Assembly (NCBI GenBank): GCA_001873565.1 | Contig: MNZJ01000039.1 | Location: forward strand, 1-59,143 | Direction: 5' to 3' | DNA length: 59,143 nt | From: Candidatus Peregrinibacteria bacterium CG2_30_44_17 | GTDB lineage: Bacteria; Patescibacteriota; Gracilibacteria; UBA1369; UBA12470 | Shown here: in pieces, positions 9,048 to 19,558 of the stretch | Position numbering within the stretch: position 1 is the stretch's first letter | How the letters are laid out: every line of letters begins with the position of its first letter | Program-made: the position numbers and the translations under genes | Notes under the pieces: model-generated | The model's input: the letters and a program-made list of their open reading frames with translations, nothing else | The model's database searches: none | What the model was told of the DNA's origin: nothing

Positions 9048-9854
9048 GTGAAAACCAAACAAGTGAATGATATAAAACACTCTGTCCCTCTGCAGCGATT
9101 CCTGACAATCGATCTGCTAAAAGTCTTCGCGATCACGGGAATGGTTATTTTTCATTTTTTCTATATTTTGAATTTTCTAGGGGTAAGATATGCCGATATG
9201 CACCATGGAGTGTTTGGGATTTTGGGCGATACGGTGCGGATTCTATTTATAAGCTTGGTGGGAGTGACATTGGTGCTTAGCAAACGGAAGTCGGAAGCTT
9301 TGGGAGAGCGGCCGAAGGAGTTCCTCCGGAGGAAGCTTCTGCAAGGGATGACTGTCTTGGGCTTGGCGCTGATGATAAATCTGGTGACGTATATAGTGGT
9401 CCCCGATCAATTCGTCAAATTCGGAGTGTTGCATCTAATCTCTTTGGGTGTTTTTTGCGGAAGCCTGCTGGCTGGCCACCCATATGTGAGCGCCCAAATC
9501 GGACTTGGAATAATTATCATCGGTACTTGGCTGACTCCGGCAAGCGAGATGTCTTTCATCTCATATGTATTAGGATGGACCAAGGAAACAGGTATGTCGC
9601 TCGATTATTTCCCTGTTTTTCCGTGGCTCGGGGTGGTTTTTGTAGGGATGCTCGGAGGCCACTGGTTTTTGGAAATCGCCAAGAAGAGAGGAATTTCGCG
9701 AAGGCATACCGACATAGGCAAAAAAGCTCGGCTTATTCATTTGATCAGTAGCAAGGCTCTATGGATTTACATCATCCATATTCCCGTTTTATTGCTGGTC
9801 GTTTATGGAATCAAAATGGTTCAAGACGGCCTGATCTCCGTTTTTACGCAGTAA
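9048..9854 (+). CDS. DUF1624/HGSNAT-catalytic-like integral membrane acyltransferase
   Basis: RFLTIDLLKVFAITGMVIFHFFYIL and FPVFPWLGVVFVGMLGG motifs, multi-pass. Confidence 0.7.
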   Translation: MKTKQVNDIKHSVPLQRFLTIDLLKVFAITGMVIFHFFYILNFLGVRYADMHHGVFGILGDTVRILFISLVGVTLVLSKRKSEALGERPKEFLRRKLLQGMTVLGLALMINLVTYIVVPDQFVKFGVLHLISLGVFCGSLLAGHPYVSAQIGLGIIIIGTWLTPASEMSFISYVLGWTKETGMSLDYFPVFPWLGVVFVGMLGGHWFLEIAKKRGISRRHTDIGKKARLIHLISSKALWIYIIHIPVLLLVVYGIKMVQDGLISVFTQ

Positions 9855-9884
9855 CGCGAAAACGAGGATAAGCGCGGATAATCT

Positions 9885-9915
9885 CTTGTGCCTGCTCGTT
9901 GCACAAGGCTTTTTT
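9885..9915 (+). terminator. Intrinsic terminator
   Basis: cttgtgc-ctgctcgtt-gcacaag hairpin followed by gctttttt. Confidence 0.75.
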
Positions 9916-9998
9916 GACAAAACATCAAATAAATGCTATTATAATGCGATGATATCTGAAATTCATTGTAAAAACATTACTTCTAAAACAAAAAAAAC

Positions 9999-12428
9999 AT
10001 GCAGAAACAACAGATTTCACTCAAACGAGTGCTGCTTGGCGTGATGGTTGGCGTTGTCGCACTTGGTACTTTCGCCGGTGTTGGACGAACTATGCAAGCC
10101 AATGTGTTCGATAACCTCGTGGCCTGGTTGGTAGCGGACGATAATTGTTATTACAATGAGTACGGAGAGTATATGTGCGATGATAGTGCTCTGTATGATG
10201 AACAGTATGATCAGTCGTCATCCGACTGTGACGCTTCTTGTACATGGATAGAATCCGATGGTGGAGGCTATTGCGAATGTACGGATGGAGGATATGATGG
10301 GGATACGGGAGGCGAAGAGTGGTCCGACGATGGATCTGAGGAATACGATTGGTATGATGAAAGCTGGGTAGAGGAGCAGATGACGGATATGGCGGAAAGA
10401 CTTGCAGACATGTCCGAATCTGTCGAAGAGTCGGGCGAATACATAGAGGAAGCCGAAGAAATGATTACGGACCTGCTTGAGGATCAGGCGGATTTGGAAG
10501 AAGAGTTCGCCGAATGGCAGGAGGATGAGGCAGATGACGAAGGGAAATCCGCAAGGATGGGTGCTATCATGGAAGATGCTCTGACCAATTATTATCCCGT
10601 TGCGGTAAGTTATCTTGAGGAATGGAAAGTCGATTTGGAAGGCTTGATTGCCGAATCACAGTCAGCGTTGGTAGAGATGGAGGACGCATACGCGGATTTT
10701 CTGGCGACAAACGACAGCGAGACTTTCTGGGATTTGGAAAACTCCAATCCTGTATATTTGATGGATATCTATACTCAGATGATGCAAGTGTATTCAGACA
10801 TGGGACACATTTACAAATTTTTAGAGGAAGCAGCTAGAATCCAAGACGAGCTTGACATGGAAGCTTCCGAAATCAACGAAAAACTTGCTGTGGAAATAGA
10901 AAAAGCGAATTTGGCATTAGAGGTAGTGCCGAACTTGTTAACGTCAACGATCTCAGGTCTCCTTGATGATGCGATGGACGCTATGAACAATGGCGAAGAG
11001 TATTGGGACATCACAGGTGATATTTGGGATGAAATGGAAGATATTTGGAAAGATTATTTGGAGTTGGATTGGGACGTAATGGAAGATTCATGGGAAGCTG
11101 TGCAAATGCAAGAAGTGGCAAATTTCAAAACGAACGAGCTTGAATCACTAAAGGAAGAATTTGCCGACGTTGAGGAAGAGCTGAATCGGCTGGAGGCGAA
11201 TGGATATGATGTCGCAGAAGCGACTGCACTTCTTTCCAAAGCGTATGAACTTGTATCGGAGCTGGAAGCGGCCGAAGATTGGGATGATGTTGACGACGTA
11301 TTCGATGAACTTGATGATCTTGAGGAAGAGTTCAGACGGGCCTTGAAAAAACTCGGTATTGAAGACTTCGGATCGGATAAAAGAGAACTTTACGCGGAAA
11401 CGGTAGGTTATGAAGAAGTGCTCAATTTCTTATATGCGATCCCGGAAGATGTGCTTGAGCAAGTCATAGACATGCTCCTTGCAAATATGACACAGAGCCA
11501 GATCGAATCTTTTATCCAGTATGGTGATAAATTCGAAGACGTTGGATTCTTCGGAAGCGCTTCCAACGGTTATATCGATGAAGAAACATTTAATGAGTTG
11601 ATCGAGCAAAAGCTCGCGCTCCTAGAAGAACTGGATCAAAAAATTCAGATGGCCCAGGGCAAACTCCGCGACTTGACGAACTCTATCGCTGCATACAATT
11701 TCGGTATCGGCGATGCATCGGATCAGGCCAATGAACTCATCGCGATGCTTGATTCCGACCTCACGGATTCCGAGGTTGGAGAGCTCGAGGTGAAGCTTGG
11801 AGAAATAAAGGAGCAAGCCAAGGAAGAAAAGTATGAAGACGGTTTGATCCCTTATAGAGATGTGGACGACAACGAATGGTATACATCTTACGTTTGGGAT
11901 CTCACAAACGAAGGCGTTGTGAGCGGAGGGACAGGGGAGAACGAGGGTAAATTCATCCCGACCAACGATGTCACTGCTGCGGAAATCCTCAAAATGGCAT
12001 TGGGAGCAGCCGGTTACGAACCTACGGACGGAGTGCCGAATAACCCTTACGCCCAGAATCATTGGAGTGCCGGATATTTCGATAAAGCCGAAGAGCTTGG
12101 TATGGAATTTGTCGCCGATGTGACACAAGATCCGAATCAGGCTGCAACAAGGGCAGAAGTCCTTTACGCGCTGTTTGATGCGATAGGCGTTTCCGTTCCA
12201 GATGCGACAGGCATGCAATTCAATGATGTGGGTGCGACTCATGAATATGCGGATTTCATCCAGTATGCATACGAACTCGGCATTGTCAGTGGAGATAACG
12301 GTCTTGGTCAGACATTTAGGCCGGATGATTCTATCAACAGAGCCGAAACAGCCAAAATCGTCGACCAATTCATGGAAATCGCCACTCAGGAGGGATGGGC
12401 CGAAATAAACCCACTTCCAACTCCTTAG
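9999..12428 (+). CDS. Acidic secreted coiled-coil protein with C-terminal SLH domains
   Basis: N-terminal hydrophobic segment; long Glu/Asp-rich helical region; YRDVDDNEWYTSYVWDLTNEGVVSGG and FRPDDSINRAETAKIV SLH motifs. Confidence 0.75.
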   Translation: MQKQQISLKRVLLGVMVGVVALGTFAGVGRTMQANVFDNLVAWLVADDNCYYNEYGEYMCDDSALYDEQYDQSSSDCDASCTWIESDGGGYCECTDGGYDGDTGGEEWSDDGSEEYDWYDESWVEEQMTDMAERLADMSESVEESGEYIEEAEEMITDLLEDQADLEEEFAEWQEDEADDEGKSARMGAIMEDALTNYYPVAVSYLEEWKVDLEGLIAESQSALVEMEDAYADFLATNDSETFWDLENSNPVYLMDIYTQMMQVYSDMGHIYKFLEEAARIQDELDMEASEINEKLAVEIEKANLALEVVPNLLTSTISGLLDDAMDAMNNGEEYWDITGDIWDEMEDIWKDYLELDWDVMEDSWEAVQMQEVANFKTNELESLKEEFADVEEELNRLEANGYDVAEATALLSKAYELVSELEAAEDWDDVDDVFDELDDLEEEFRRALKKLGIEDFGSDKRELYAETVGYEEVLNFLYAIPEDVLEQVIDMLLANMTQSQIESFIQYGDKFEDVGFFGSASNGYIDEETFNELIEQKLALLEELDQKIQMAQGKLRDLTNSIAAYNFGIGDASDQANELIAMLDSDLTDSEVGELEVKLGEIKEQAKEEKYEDGLIPYRDVDDNEWYTSYVWDLTNEGVVSGGTGENEGKFIPTNDVTAAEILKMALGAAGYEPTDGVPNNPYAQNHWSAGYFDKAEELGMEFVADVTQDPNQAATRAEVLYALFDAIGVSVPDATGMQFNDVGATHEYADFIQYAYELGIVSGDNGLGQTFRPDDSINRAETAKIVDQFMEIATQEGWAEINPLPTP

Positions 12429-12449
12429 TACCATTGTGATTTTTACTCA

Positions 12450-12488
12450 AAAAAGCCCAAGGAAGCGAAAGCGACCTCGGGTTTTTTT
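12450..12488 (+). terminator. Intrinsic terminator after SLH gene
   Basis: agcccaagg-aagcgaaagcga-cctcgggttttttt. Confidence 0.65.
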
Positions 12489-12565
12489 ATAAGAGGCTTT
12501 TTAAGGTGGCTTGCCAACTGCAAAAACCGTGGTCTGCCACGGCGCAAAAACCAGGATTTCTCATT

Positions 12566-12640
12566 TGGAGCGGGTGACGGGAATCGAACCCGTATCAACA
12601 GCTTGGAAGGCTGTGGTAATAGCCATTATACGACACCCGC
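12566..12640 (-). tRNA. tRNA-Gly(TCC), CCA encoded
   Basis: Minus strand gcgggtgtcgtataatggctattaccacagccttccaagctgttgatacgggttcgattcccgtcacccgctcca; cloverleaf with anticodon TCC. Confidence 0.95.
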
Positions 12641-12803
12641 TAGTTTTGAAACAGCACAGGCTATTTTATATAATATTCTAATAGTTTCAAGCTTTTTTAA
12701 AAAAAACTCCAAAGAAACGAACAAAGGCCGCAGGTAAAATGAGCATTAGGGATTAACGCAGCTTTTATTTGATAAAAAATCATTTTCTGGTATTTTCTTA
12801 TCC

Positions 12804-14826
12804 GTGAGCAAAAAAACAAACACAATTATTACAGAAGACAAGTACGTCTGGCGCAAAATAGCAGCCGTACTCTCAGGTTTATTAGTGGTATTTTTGGTGC
12901 TGCAAGTGTTCGCCCTGAAAGCTGAAATAGCAGAGATCAAGGAGACGACAGACAAGGCGCAAGAGGCTACGGGATACATAATGGATTTCGGTACGGATCT
13001 TAATGAAATCAGGGAACTCCTACTGCTGCCTACGGAGAACTATGCGACTTTGAATGGCGATGATATCGAGACGGAAGATGAAGGAGATACGGTGATAGAA
13101 GATATGTTCGCTTATGTGCATCAAATCGGAGTATCGAAAACTATAGAAGAAAATACAACTCAAGTAGATGAGTACTTATCTACGGAGGAAATAGGCACTC
13201 TTTTGCAAGAACAAGGGTTGTCACGTGCGGACGGAGAATATGAGATCAAGGATGCGCTAGACAGAGCATTACTAAGAGTAGGGGTGTCGGAGGAGGATGG
13301 TGCAATCTACTTGCAGAATTATTTTGACGAAGATATCGAAATCAATGGCGATCTGTCAGTGGCTTTCGAGTCGGAAATCGCAAATATGAGCGCTCTCACC
13401 GGTCGTATAGATGTACTGGACAATGCAAGAACAGAACTGTCAAGTATGCTCTATGAATCAGGAGATGCGTACGATGCATTAATGGAAAAAGGGATGAAGG
13501 CGGAAGCGGAATATGATAACGGATCTTCTTATGATTATTATCTTGTGAATCAAGACCAAACAAGACTTGCAACGCTTACGTTGGCAAAAGCTTCTCCGGA
13601 GGTTGTTACATGGTCTGACCTGACAACTGGAGATATGGCACCTGTAGAGATAGATGCGGCGGTACTTGCGGCACTTATAGAGCCGCTTGATGCCAGCACT
13701 TTATTGGAGCAGAAAGTTGCAGAAAATCGAGAAAAGCTTGAAAGTCTTTTAAGTGACGCGGCTTTCACAAAAGCACTATCGGAGAACTCCGTTGAGATGT
13801 CGGAAGCCCGCGAAGACGACACCGGAATATACTACGATCTTCTTGCTTTGGACGGCAGCGTCCTGAGCACAATATATGTAGACAAGCATACCGGTAAGGT
13901 GATGGTCACGAATGGCGAGACAAAGTTGGAACTCATGGCAGCCGTTCAAGAGGCGGAGAGTAAAAAAAAACCTTGCTTTGCCTGAAACACTCCCGGAATA
14001 TGACGAGCTAGCCGCTTCAGGAGAAGGCGTGAATATTCTCATATGTGGTAAGCATGGGTCCAATGTGGACACCATCATTTTTGCCAATGTGAATCCGGAG
14101 AATAAGAAGGTTACGTTAATCAGCCTCCCAAGAGATCTGTACTATCAGGAGCGTAAAATCAACAGTGTCTACTACTACTATGGAATGGACGAATTCATCA
14201 GGGAAGTAGAAGACATAACAGGGCAACAGATAGACAAGTATATGCTTATAGACATGTATGTCTTTGCAGATATTATCGATGCGATGGGCGGCATTGATAT
14301 AACGCTTACAGAAGACTTGATAGACCCAAGCTACACGACATATGACAATGGAATTTGGAGTACGCTTTACTATCCCGCTGGAGACTATCATTTGAACGGA
14401 ACTCAGACTCTTAGGGTGGCAAGATCACGTCACTATTCATCGGATTATGACAGGGCGGAGAGGCAGCAAATGATTTTGGAGTCAATAAAAGACAAAGGAC
14501 TCAGCATGGGACTCAGCGATACAACAGCTCTATTTGAGATAGTCGAGCTGGTTATGGACAACACAGAAACAGACATAGGCATAAACGAGGCGCTTATGTA
14601 TTACGTTCAATACAAAGATTACGACATCTCTCGAGGGAATGTGCTTAGTACGGGCAACATCCTCGAAAACCAGCATGTCTACGTAGATTACGATACTTCA
14701 GCCGAAGAAGAGGTATGCGATGAAGTCTCAGGAGAGTGCGAAGTCCAGAATTTCGTATACACATTAATACCGGCAGGCGGGAATTGGGACTACATCAAAT
14801 GGTATTTCACACAGCTGCTAAGATGA
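12804..14826 (+). pseudogene. LytR-CpsA-Psr family protein split by frameshift at A9 (two ORFs 12804-13985 and 13912-14826); true pseudogene status uncertain
   Basis: N-terminal ORF has the TM anchor and ends SKKKPCFA; second ORF encodes the LCP core VNILICGKHGSNVDTIIFANVNPENKKVTLISLPRDLYY without an anchor; one fewer A in the A9 run at 13962-13970 fuses them. Confidence 0.75.
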
Positions 14827-14963
14827 TATAACCGCACTACAATAAAATGGCAAAACAGACTTTAGAATTTCTGCCGTTTTATGGTAGTTCGGCTATAAGT
14901 AGAATTTGGCATTGAATTACAGAAATGATTTATATAAACTGCTCCTTGCTTGTTTGAAAATTA

Positions 14964-15038
14964 GCCGCGGTAGCTCAGTGGTAGAGCAGTGGACTGAAAA
15001 TCCTCGTGTCGGTGGTTCAATTCCGCCCCGCGGCACCA
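14964..15038 (+). tRNA. tRNA-Phe(GAA), CCA encoded
   Basis: gccgcggtagctcagtggtagagcagtggactgaaaatcctcgtgtcggtggttcaattccgccccgcggcacca. Confidence 0.95.
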
Positions 15039-15229
15039 TCTTGACAGAAGCAAATAAACTAGTTATAATCAGCCTCAGTTTAGTAATTTTAGGGATATAG
15101 GGAAAAAACGTCTGCTAGAAATTCTCTAACATGTAATCAATCATCTTCTTTCTGCGTTGTTTGGAAATCCCTCTGTGTATTAAGATTTTTTGTTTGATGT
15201 GAGAAAAGAGTCCGTCACAGTGATTTGTT

Positions 15230-15583
15230 GTGTTTGGCATGCCTAAAGCAGGTAGCAGGTACTCATTAGTAGCGATGATGGACGTTCTAGGTACGGAATT
15301 AGATATGGAGTTCCTAGCAGGCGACCTACCTGGGCTAGAAGCGACACTGAGAGCACAAACAGTAGGAGAGTTATTAAGAATAAAAAATCCACAAGGAACA
15401 CCTCGTCTAGATATAATGAGAGTAGACATGGATGAATTCATAATCGAAGCTGCTTTTGGAGTGAACCCTCACGTCCACAATCAAAGAGCGATTTGCACTG
15501 CGCCTGATGCAAGTGATCTTCCTATGGGGCAAGCTTTCGCGGCGATGGGAGGCAACAGCTACTACAGAGGTGGAGGGCGCTAG
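15230..15583 (+). CDS. Hypothetical protein (possible start at 15239)
   Basis: 117 aa ORF with no recognised domain; converges with the 15580-16518 lipoprotein gene. Confidence 0.4.
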   Translation: MFGMPKAGSRYSLVAMMDVLGTELDMEFLAGDLPGLEATLRAQTVGELLRIKNPQGTPRLDIMRVDMDEFIIEAAFGVNPHVHNQRAICTAPDASDLPMGQAFAAMGGNSYYRGGGR

Positions 15584-16518
15584 GCACCAAACCACAGCAT
15601 ATCCACGATAGAATTGTGGATATCGATAAGCTGATCGTAATAGTCAAAAGCAGCATTGTAATCAGCGCTGTTCTCAGATGTAATAAGACCGGCTTTGCCA
15701 TCTGTGATGATCTTGAAGATTGCTTCTTCAAAGCTCGTCAAAATACCCAAGTAGCTGACTTGAAAAGCGTCAAAAATATCAGAATACTGCTCGTCATAAA
15801 GAGCTGCAACCTCGGCAGCTTCTTCGGTATGTATGGCGACAAGGTCGTTGTATAGCTGCTCAATAGAGTCTATATTCGGGTTCTCGAAATCCCAATAAGA
15901 AAGCTCGTAGACAAGATCATCAGCAGACCTGTAAATCAGGGTCATGGAGATGGAAATTTTTTCAATAGGATCTGCAGTGTCCTCATTGAGGTCACCAAGA
16001 TAATCCATCTGGTACTGAGTGATGATATTAAGAAGGGTCAATTGCATGGAAGCAGCAGCGTAGTAAGTCTCTATAACCGCTTCATCCAGCTGATAAGCAT
16101 AATCAACATCTGTTTTGTGACCATCCGAAGCATAGAACTCTGCCGCGCTTTGGTAAGTGGCATAGAAATAAGCCAAAGATTCAAAGAAATCATAAGCCGC
16201 CATCTCTATCTCAATTTGCTTGTCCTCGTCAGCAATGTACATATCGTCAGCTGCAAGCGCAATTTGTACAGACTCGAGGTTGGCAATCGCAGTACTGTAA
16301 TAAGTGCCATAAAACTCTATATCCTCGTTAACATCAATATCTTCCGGAACATTGGCCAAATAATCATCCATTGCATAATCAAGATCGTCCGTCAGGCTAT
16401 TAATATAGTCTATATAATTATTGTAGTATTGCATCTCATCCATCGCCAACAAAGAGGAGAAGCAGCCAGTGGCAAAAACCAAAGTTGTCAGCGTAAGTAC
16501 AGATAGTATTTTTTTCAT
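15580..16518 (-). CDS. Putative lipoprotein, DUF3829-like helical protein
   Basis: MKKILSVLTLTTLVFATGCFSS lipobox; all-helical Tyr/Asp-rich sequence. Confidence 0.6.
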   Translation of the reverse strand: MKKILSVLTLTTLVFATGCFSSLLAMDEMQYYNNYIDYINSLTDDLDYAMDDYLANVPEDIDVNEDIEFYGTYYSTAIANLESVQIALAADDMYIADEDKQIEIEMAAYDFFESLAYFYATYQSAAEFYASDGHKTDVDYAYQLDEAVIETYYAAASMQLTLLNIITQYQMDYLGDLNEDTADPIEKISISMTLIYRSADDLVYELSYWDFENPNIDSIEQLYNDLVAIHTEEAAEVAALYDEQYSDIFDAFQVSYLGILTSFEEAIFKIITDGKAGLITSENSADYNAAFDYYDQLIDIHNSIVDMLWFGA

Positions 16519-16535
16519 ATTTGTTTGTTTATTTT

Positions 16536-17231
16536 TTAAAAAATTTCATGCCTAATGTCTTGTACGGAAACGCCGTGCTCAACAAAAAAATGCTTAGTTT
16601 CGTCAACCATGGCTTTGTTCCCGCATAGATAAACTTGGATATTGGAAAAATCAAAATTCTCTTCTGCAATGATAGAAGTGACTCGTCCTTGACGGCCATC
16701 CCAAGGGCTGTCATCAGGACGTGACAGTGAGAGTATGACATCGAAATTCTCATGTTCGGCAGCCAATTTCTCAAACTCTTCACGCCAAAATACATCATTG
16801 AAATGTCTCAGACCGAAGAAAAGCCTCATCTTGCGGGCATCGCCACTCTCCAAAAGAGATCGTATCATCGAGTTGATAGGAGCAATTCCGGTTCCCGTGG
16901 CGATAAAAACAAGATCCTTGCCGGAACTCTTATCGATGGCAAAATGCCCAAAAGGTCCTTTCATGGAAACGGAGTCACCTTCGGAAAGACCTCTTAAGAA
17001 ATTTGAGCCACGCCCGTCGCGTAGTTTGATTACAAGTTCTATCACGCCACTACCAGGTGTGCTGGCAATAGAGTAAGCACGACTTGCGGTTGGAGCCTGT
17101 TCATCGATAATATCAATCATTACAAATTGGCCCGCCTCAAAATGGAAATCCGTGTCCGGCTCGAATGAAAACTGCCTGACATCGGCAGTTAGCTCTTTTA
17201 CAGAAACAAGTTTTGCTCTAAAGTCTTTCAT
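16536..17231 (-). CDS. Ferredoxin-NADP reductase-like FAD/NAD oxidoreductase
   Basis: RAYSIASTPG FAD motif, KGPFGHF, LVFIATGTGIAPINSMIR, VYLCGNKAMVDE. Confidence 0.88.
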   Translation of the reverse strand: MKDFRAKLVSVKELTADVRQFSFEPDTDFHFEAGQFVMIDIIDEQAPTASRAYSIASTPGSGVIELVIKLRDGRGSNFLRGLSEGDSVSMKGPFGHFAIDKSSGKDLVFIATGTGIAPINSMIRSLLESGDARKMRLFFGLRHFNDVFWREEFEKLAAEHENFDVILSLSRPDDSPWDGRQGRVTSIIAEENFDFSNIQVYLCGNKAMVDETKHFFVEHGVSVQDIRHEIF

Positions 17232-17271
17232 AGCGACACGCAGTTTAACAGAAAATTAATAATAAAGCACA

Positions 17272-17931
17272 TTGCAAAATAAGATCAAATATTGTTTGCC
17301 GATACAGGCAAAAACATTAGAAGAGATTGAAACTAGAATATCCAAAAAAGCTGATATTATAGAAATCTGGCTCGATCACCTGCATGAGATCGATTTTGCA
17401 AAGCTTAAAAGCCTAAGACGCAAGGTCGGCAAACCATTCTTGTACGTATGCAAAGGCAAGCGTGAAAAAGGACTTTTTCGCGGGACGGAAAAGGAACGCA
17501 TAGAGGTGCTAATCAAGGCGACCAGTTGTGGTGACTATATAGATGTAGATATCAGAACGGATAAGGCGCTGATCAAAAAGCTGGCACTTAGTGCGAAAAA
17601 ACTAATAATTTCGTACCATAATTTCGAAAAGACGCCAATAAACCTTGCAAGGACTTACGACAAGATGCGCAGTCTCAAGCCTGACGTAATCAAATTTTCC
17701 ACTAAGATTAATAAGAGCCGTGATATAGGCGAACTTTTCAAACTAATAATAAAAGCGGAGGCCGACAATCAACCAATTATTACTCTGGGAATGGGTGAAA
17801 AAGGAAAAATCACAAGAATCCTTGCGCCTCAGGCAGGAAATTACTTATACTATGCCCCGCTCAACAAAGAAGACGCTACGGCTCCTGGACAAATGACGTA
17901 CAATGAGCTGCAGGAATACTGGAACTACTAA
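17272..17931 (+). CDS. aroD: Type I 3-dehydroquinate dehydratase (TTG start)
   Basis: ADIIEIWLDHL, LIISYHNFEKTP, VIKFSTKI, GQMTYNEL. Confidence 0.8.
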   Translation: MQNKIKYCLPIQAKTLEEIETRISKKADIIEIWLDHLHEIDFAKLKSLRRKVGKPFLYVCKGKREKGLFRGTEKERIEVLIKATSCGDYIDVDIRTDKALIKKLALSAKKLIISYHNFEKTPINLARTYDKMRSLKPDVIKFSTKINKSRDIGELFKLIIKAEADNQPIITLGMGEKGKITRILAPQAGNYLYYAPLNKEDATAPGQMTYNELQEYWNY

Positions 17932-17942
17932 CTACCTCCACT

Positions 17943-19037
17943 TTGGGACTTAAAATAGGCATCGTAGGACTACCAAACGTAGGGAAATCAACGCTTTTCA
18001 ACGCACTTACAAGGACAAAAGGCGCAGAAGCTGCGAACTATCCTTTTTGCACTATAGAGCCTAATGTCGGGATAGTAGAGGTCCCGGACGAAAGGATGAA
18101 ACAGCTTTCCGACATAGTGAATCCGCAAAAAATCATACCGACTATTATAGAGTTTGTTGATATTGCCGGACTTGTTGAAGGTGCGAGTAAGGGCGAGGGG
18201 CTTGGTAATAAATTCCTTGCCCACATAAGGGAATGTGACGCCATTGCACAAGTGGTCAGGGTCTTTGAAGACCCAAACATCACTCATGTACATGAGAAAA
18301 TAGACCCGAAACGCGATATAGAGATTATAGAATCGGAGTTACTGCTGGCCGATCTGCAGACTCTGGAGAGTCGTCTGACAAAAGCAAGGACAGCGGCAAA
18401 ATCCAACGACAAAGATGCCGTGAAATACGCCGACTTGGTCGGGAAAATACACGACGAACTTAATGCGGGCAATCTCGCGCACCGTCTCGATTTAACGCCT
18501 GATGAAAAAGTGGCTATCAAGGACTTACATCTTTTGACGGCAAAGCCTGTGATGTATATAGCCAACATGCATGAAAACGATGTGGCAAGAGCAAGTACTG
18601 ACGAACTTAGAGCATTACTAAGCACACACGAATCGGCCAGAATCATACCGATTTCAGCCAGGATCGAAGAAGAACTTATCGGTTTTTCGGATGAAGAAGC
18701 TCGTGAGTTTCTTGCCGAAATGGGACTCAAGGAAACAGGACTCAACGCATTAATACGCCACGCGTATGACATTTTGGATCTCCGAACTTACTTCACTGCA
18801 AGTGAAAAAGAGGTAAGGGCATGGACGATCAAAGCAGGTGATCTTGCACCGCGTGCAGCAGGTGTGATTCACACGGATTTTGAAAAAGGATTTATCAAAG
18901 CAGAGGTAATAAATTGCGAACATTATATAAATCATGGAGGCGAGACTGGCGCAAAAGAAAAAGGTCTGCTAAAAATAGAAGGGAAAGATTACGAAGTACA
19001 AGATGGTGACGTTATGCATTTCAGATTTTCTTCATAA
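17943..19037 (+). CDS. ychF: Ribosome-binding ATPase YchF (TTG start)
   Basis: [72 protein letters not shown]. Confidence 0.97.
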   Translation: MGLKIGIVGLPNVGKSTLFNALTRTKGAEAANYPFCTIEPNVGIVEVPDERMKQLSDIVNPQKIIPTIIEFVDIAGLVEGASKGEGLGNKFLAHIRECDAIAQVVRVFEDPNITHVHEKIDPKRDIEIIESELLLADLQTLESRLTKARTAAKSNDKDAVKYADLVGKIHDELNAGNLAHRLDLTPDEKVAIKDLHLLTAKPVMYIANMHENDVARASTDELRALLSTHESARIIPISARIEEELIGFSDEEAREFLAEMGLKETGLNALIRHAYDILDLRTYFTASEKEVRAWTIKAGDLAPRAAGVIHTDFEKGFIKAEVINCEHYINHGGETGAKEKGLLKIEGKDYEVQDGDVMHFRFSS

Positions 19038-19075
19038 AAACAAACTCTTTAAAATATACTTTAACCCAAACCAAA

Positions 19076-19558
19076 ATGAAAAAGGTTATATCGCTTCTAG
19101 CAGTGACTTCTCTGATGGTTGTCCTAACCGGATGTCTAAACATAGAACTTACATCTCCGGACGAAGGAACAACAACAACATCAAGCACAACAAGCACTAC
19201 AACAACGACTGCTGATGCAACATGGCCTTCAGATTTCCCGCTTAACCCAGCGTGGGAAGTTTCAAGCCAGTCAAGTTCTAACTACGGTTCTGACGTATAC
19301 TTGTCTGTAACTCAAACTTGCGACAGCTGTACGGCTGAAGAAGTTATGGAATATTACAGGGGAGTTATGGCAGACAACGGATGGACGGAATACTCTTACT
19401 CAGAATCTTCAGATGAGTACTGGGGAGACTCTGTTATGATCAGCTTTGACAAAGGCCTCGATAAATATGCATCTATAGATTACAGCGTATACGATTACGG
19501 ATACGGAGACGGACCGGAAGTCTCAATCTACATCAGTTACAGCGAATATTACTACTAG
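19076..19558 (+). CDS. Small lipoprotein with Thr/Ser linker
   Basis: Lipobox LTGC followed by TTTTSSTTSTTTTT linker and an acidic Tyr-rich C-terminus. Confidence 0.65.
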   Translation: MKKVISLLAVTSLMVVLTGCLNIELTSPDEGTTTTSSTTSTTTTTADATWPSDFPLNPAWEVSSQSSSNYGSDVYLSVTQTCDSCTAEEVMEYYRGVMADNGWTEYSYSESSDEYWGDSVMISFDKGLDKYASIDYSVYDYGYGDGPEVSIYISYSEYYY

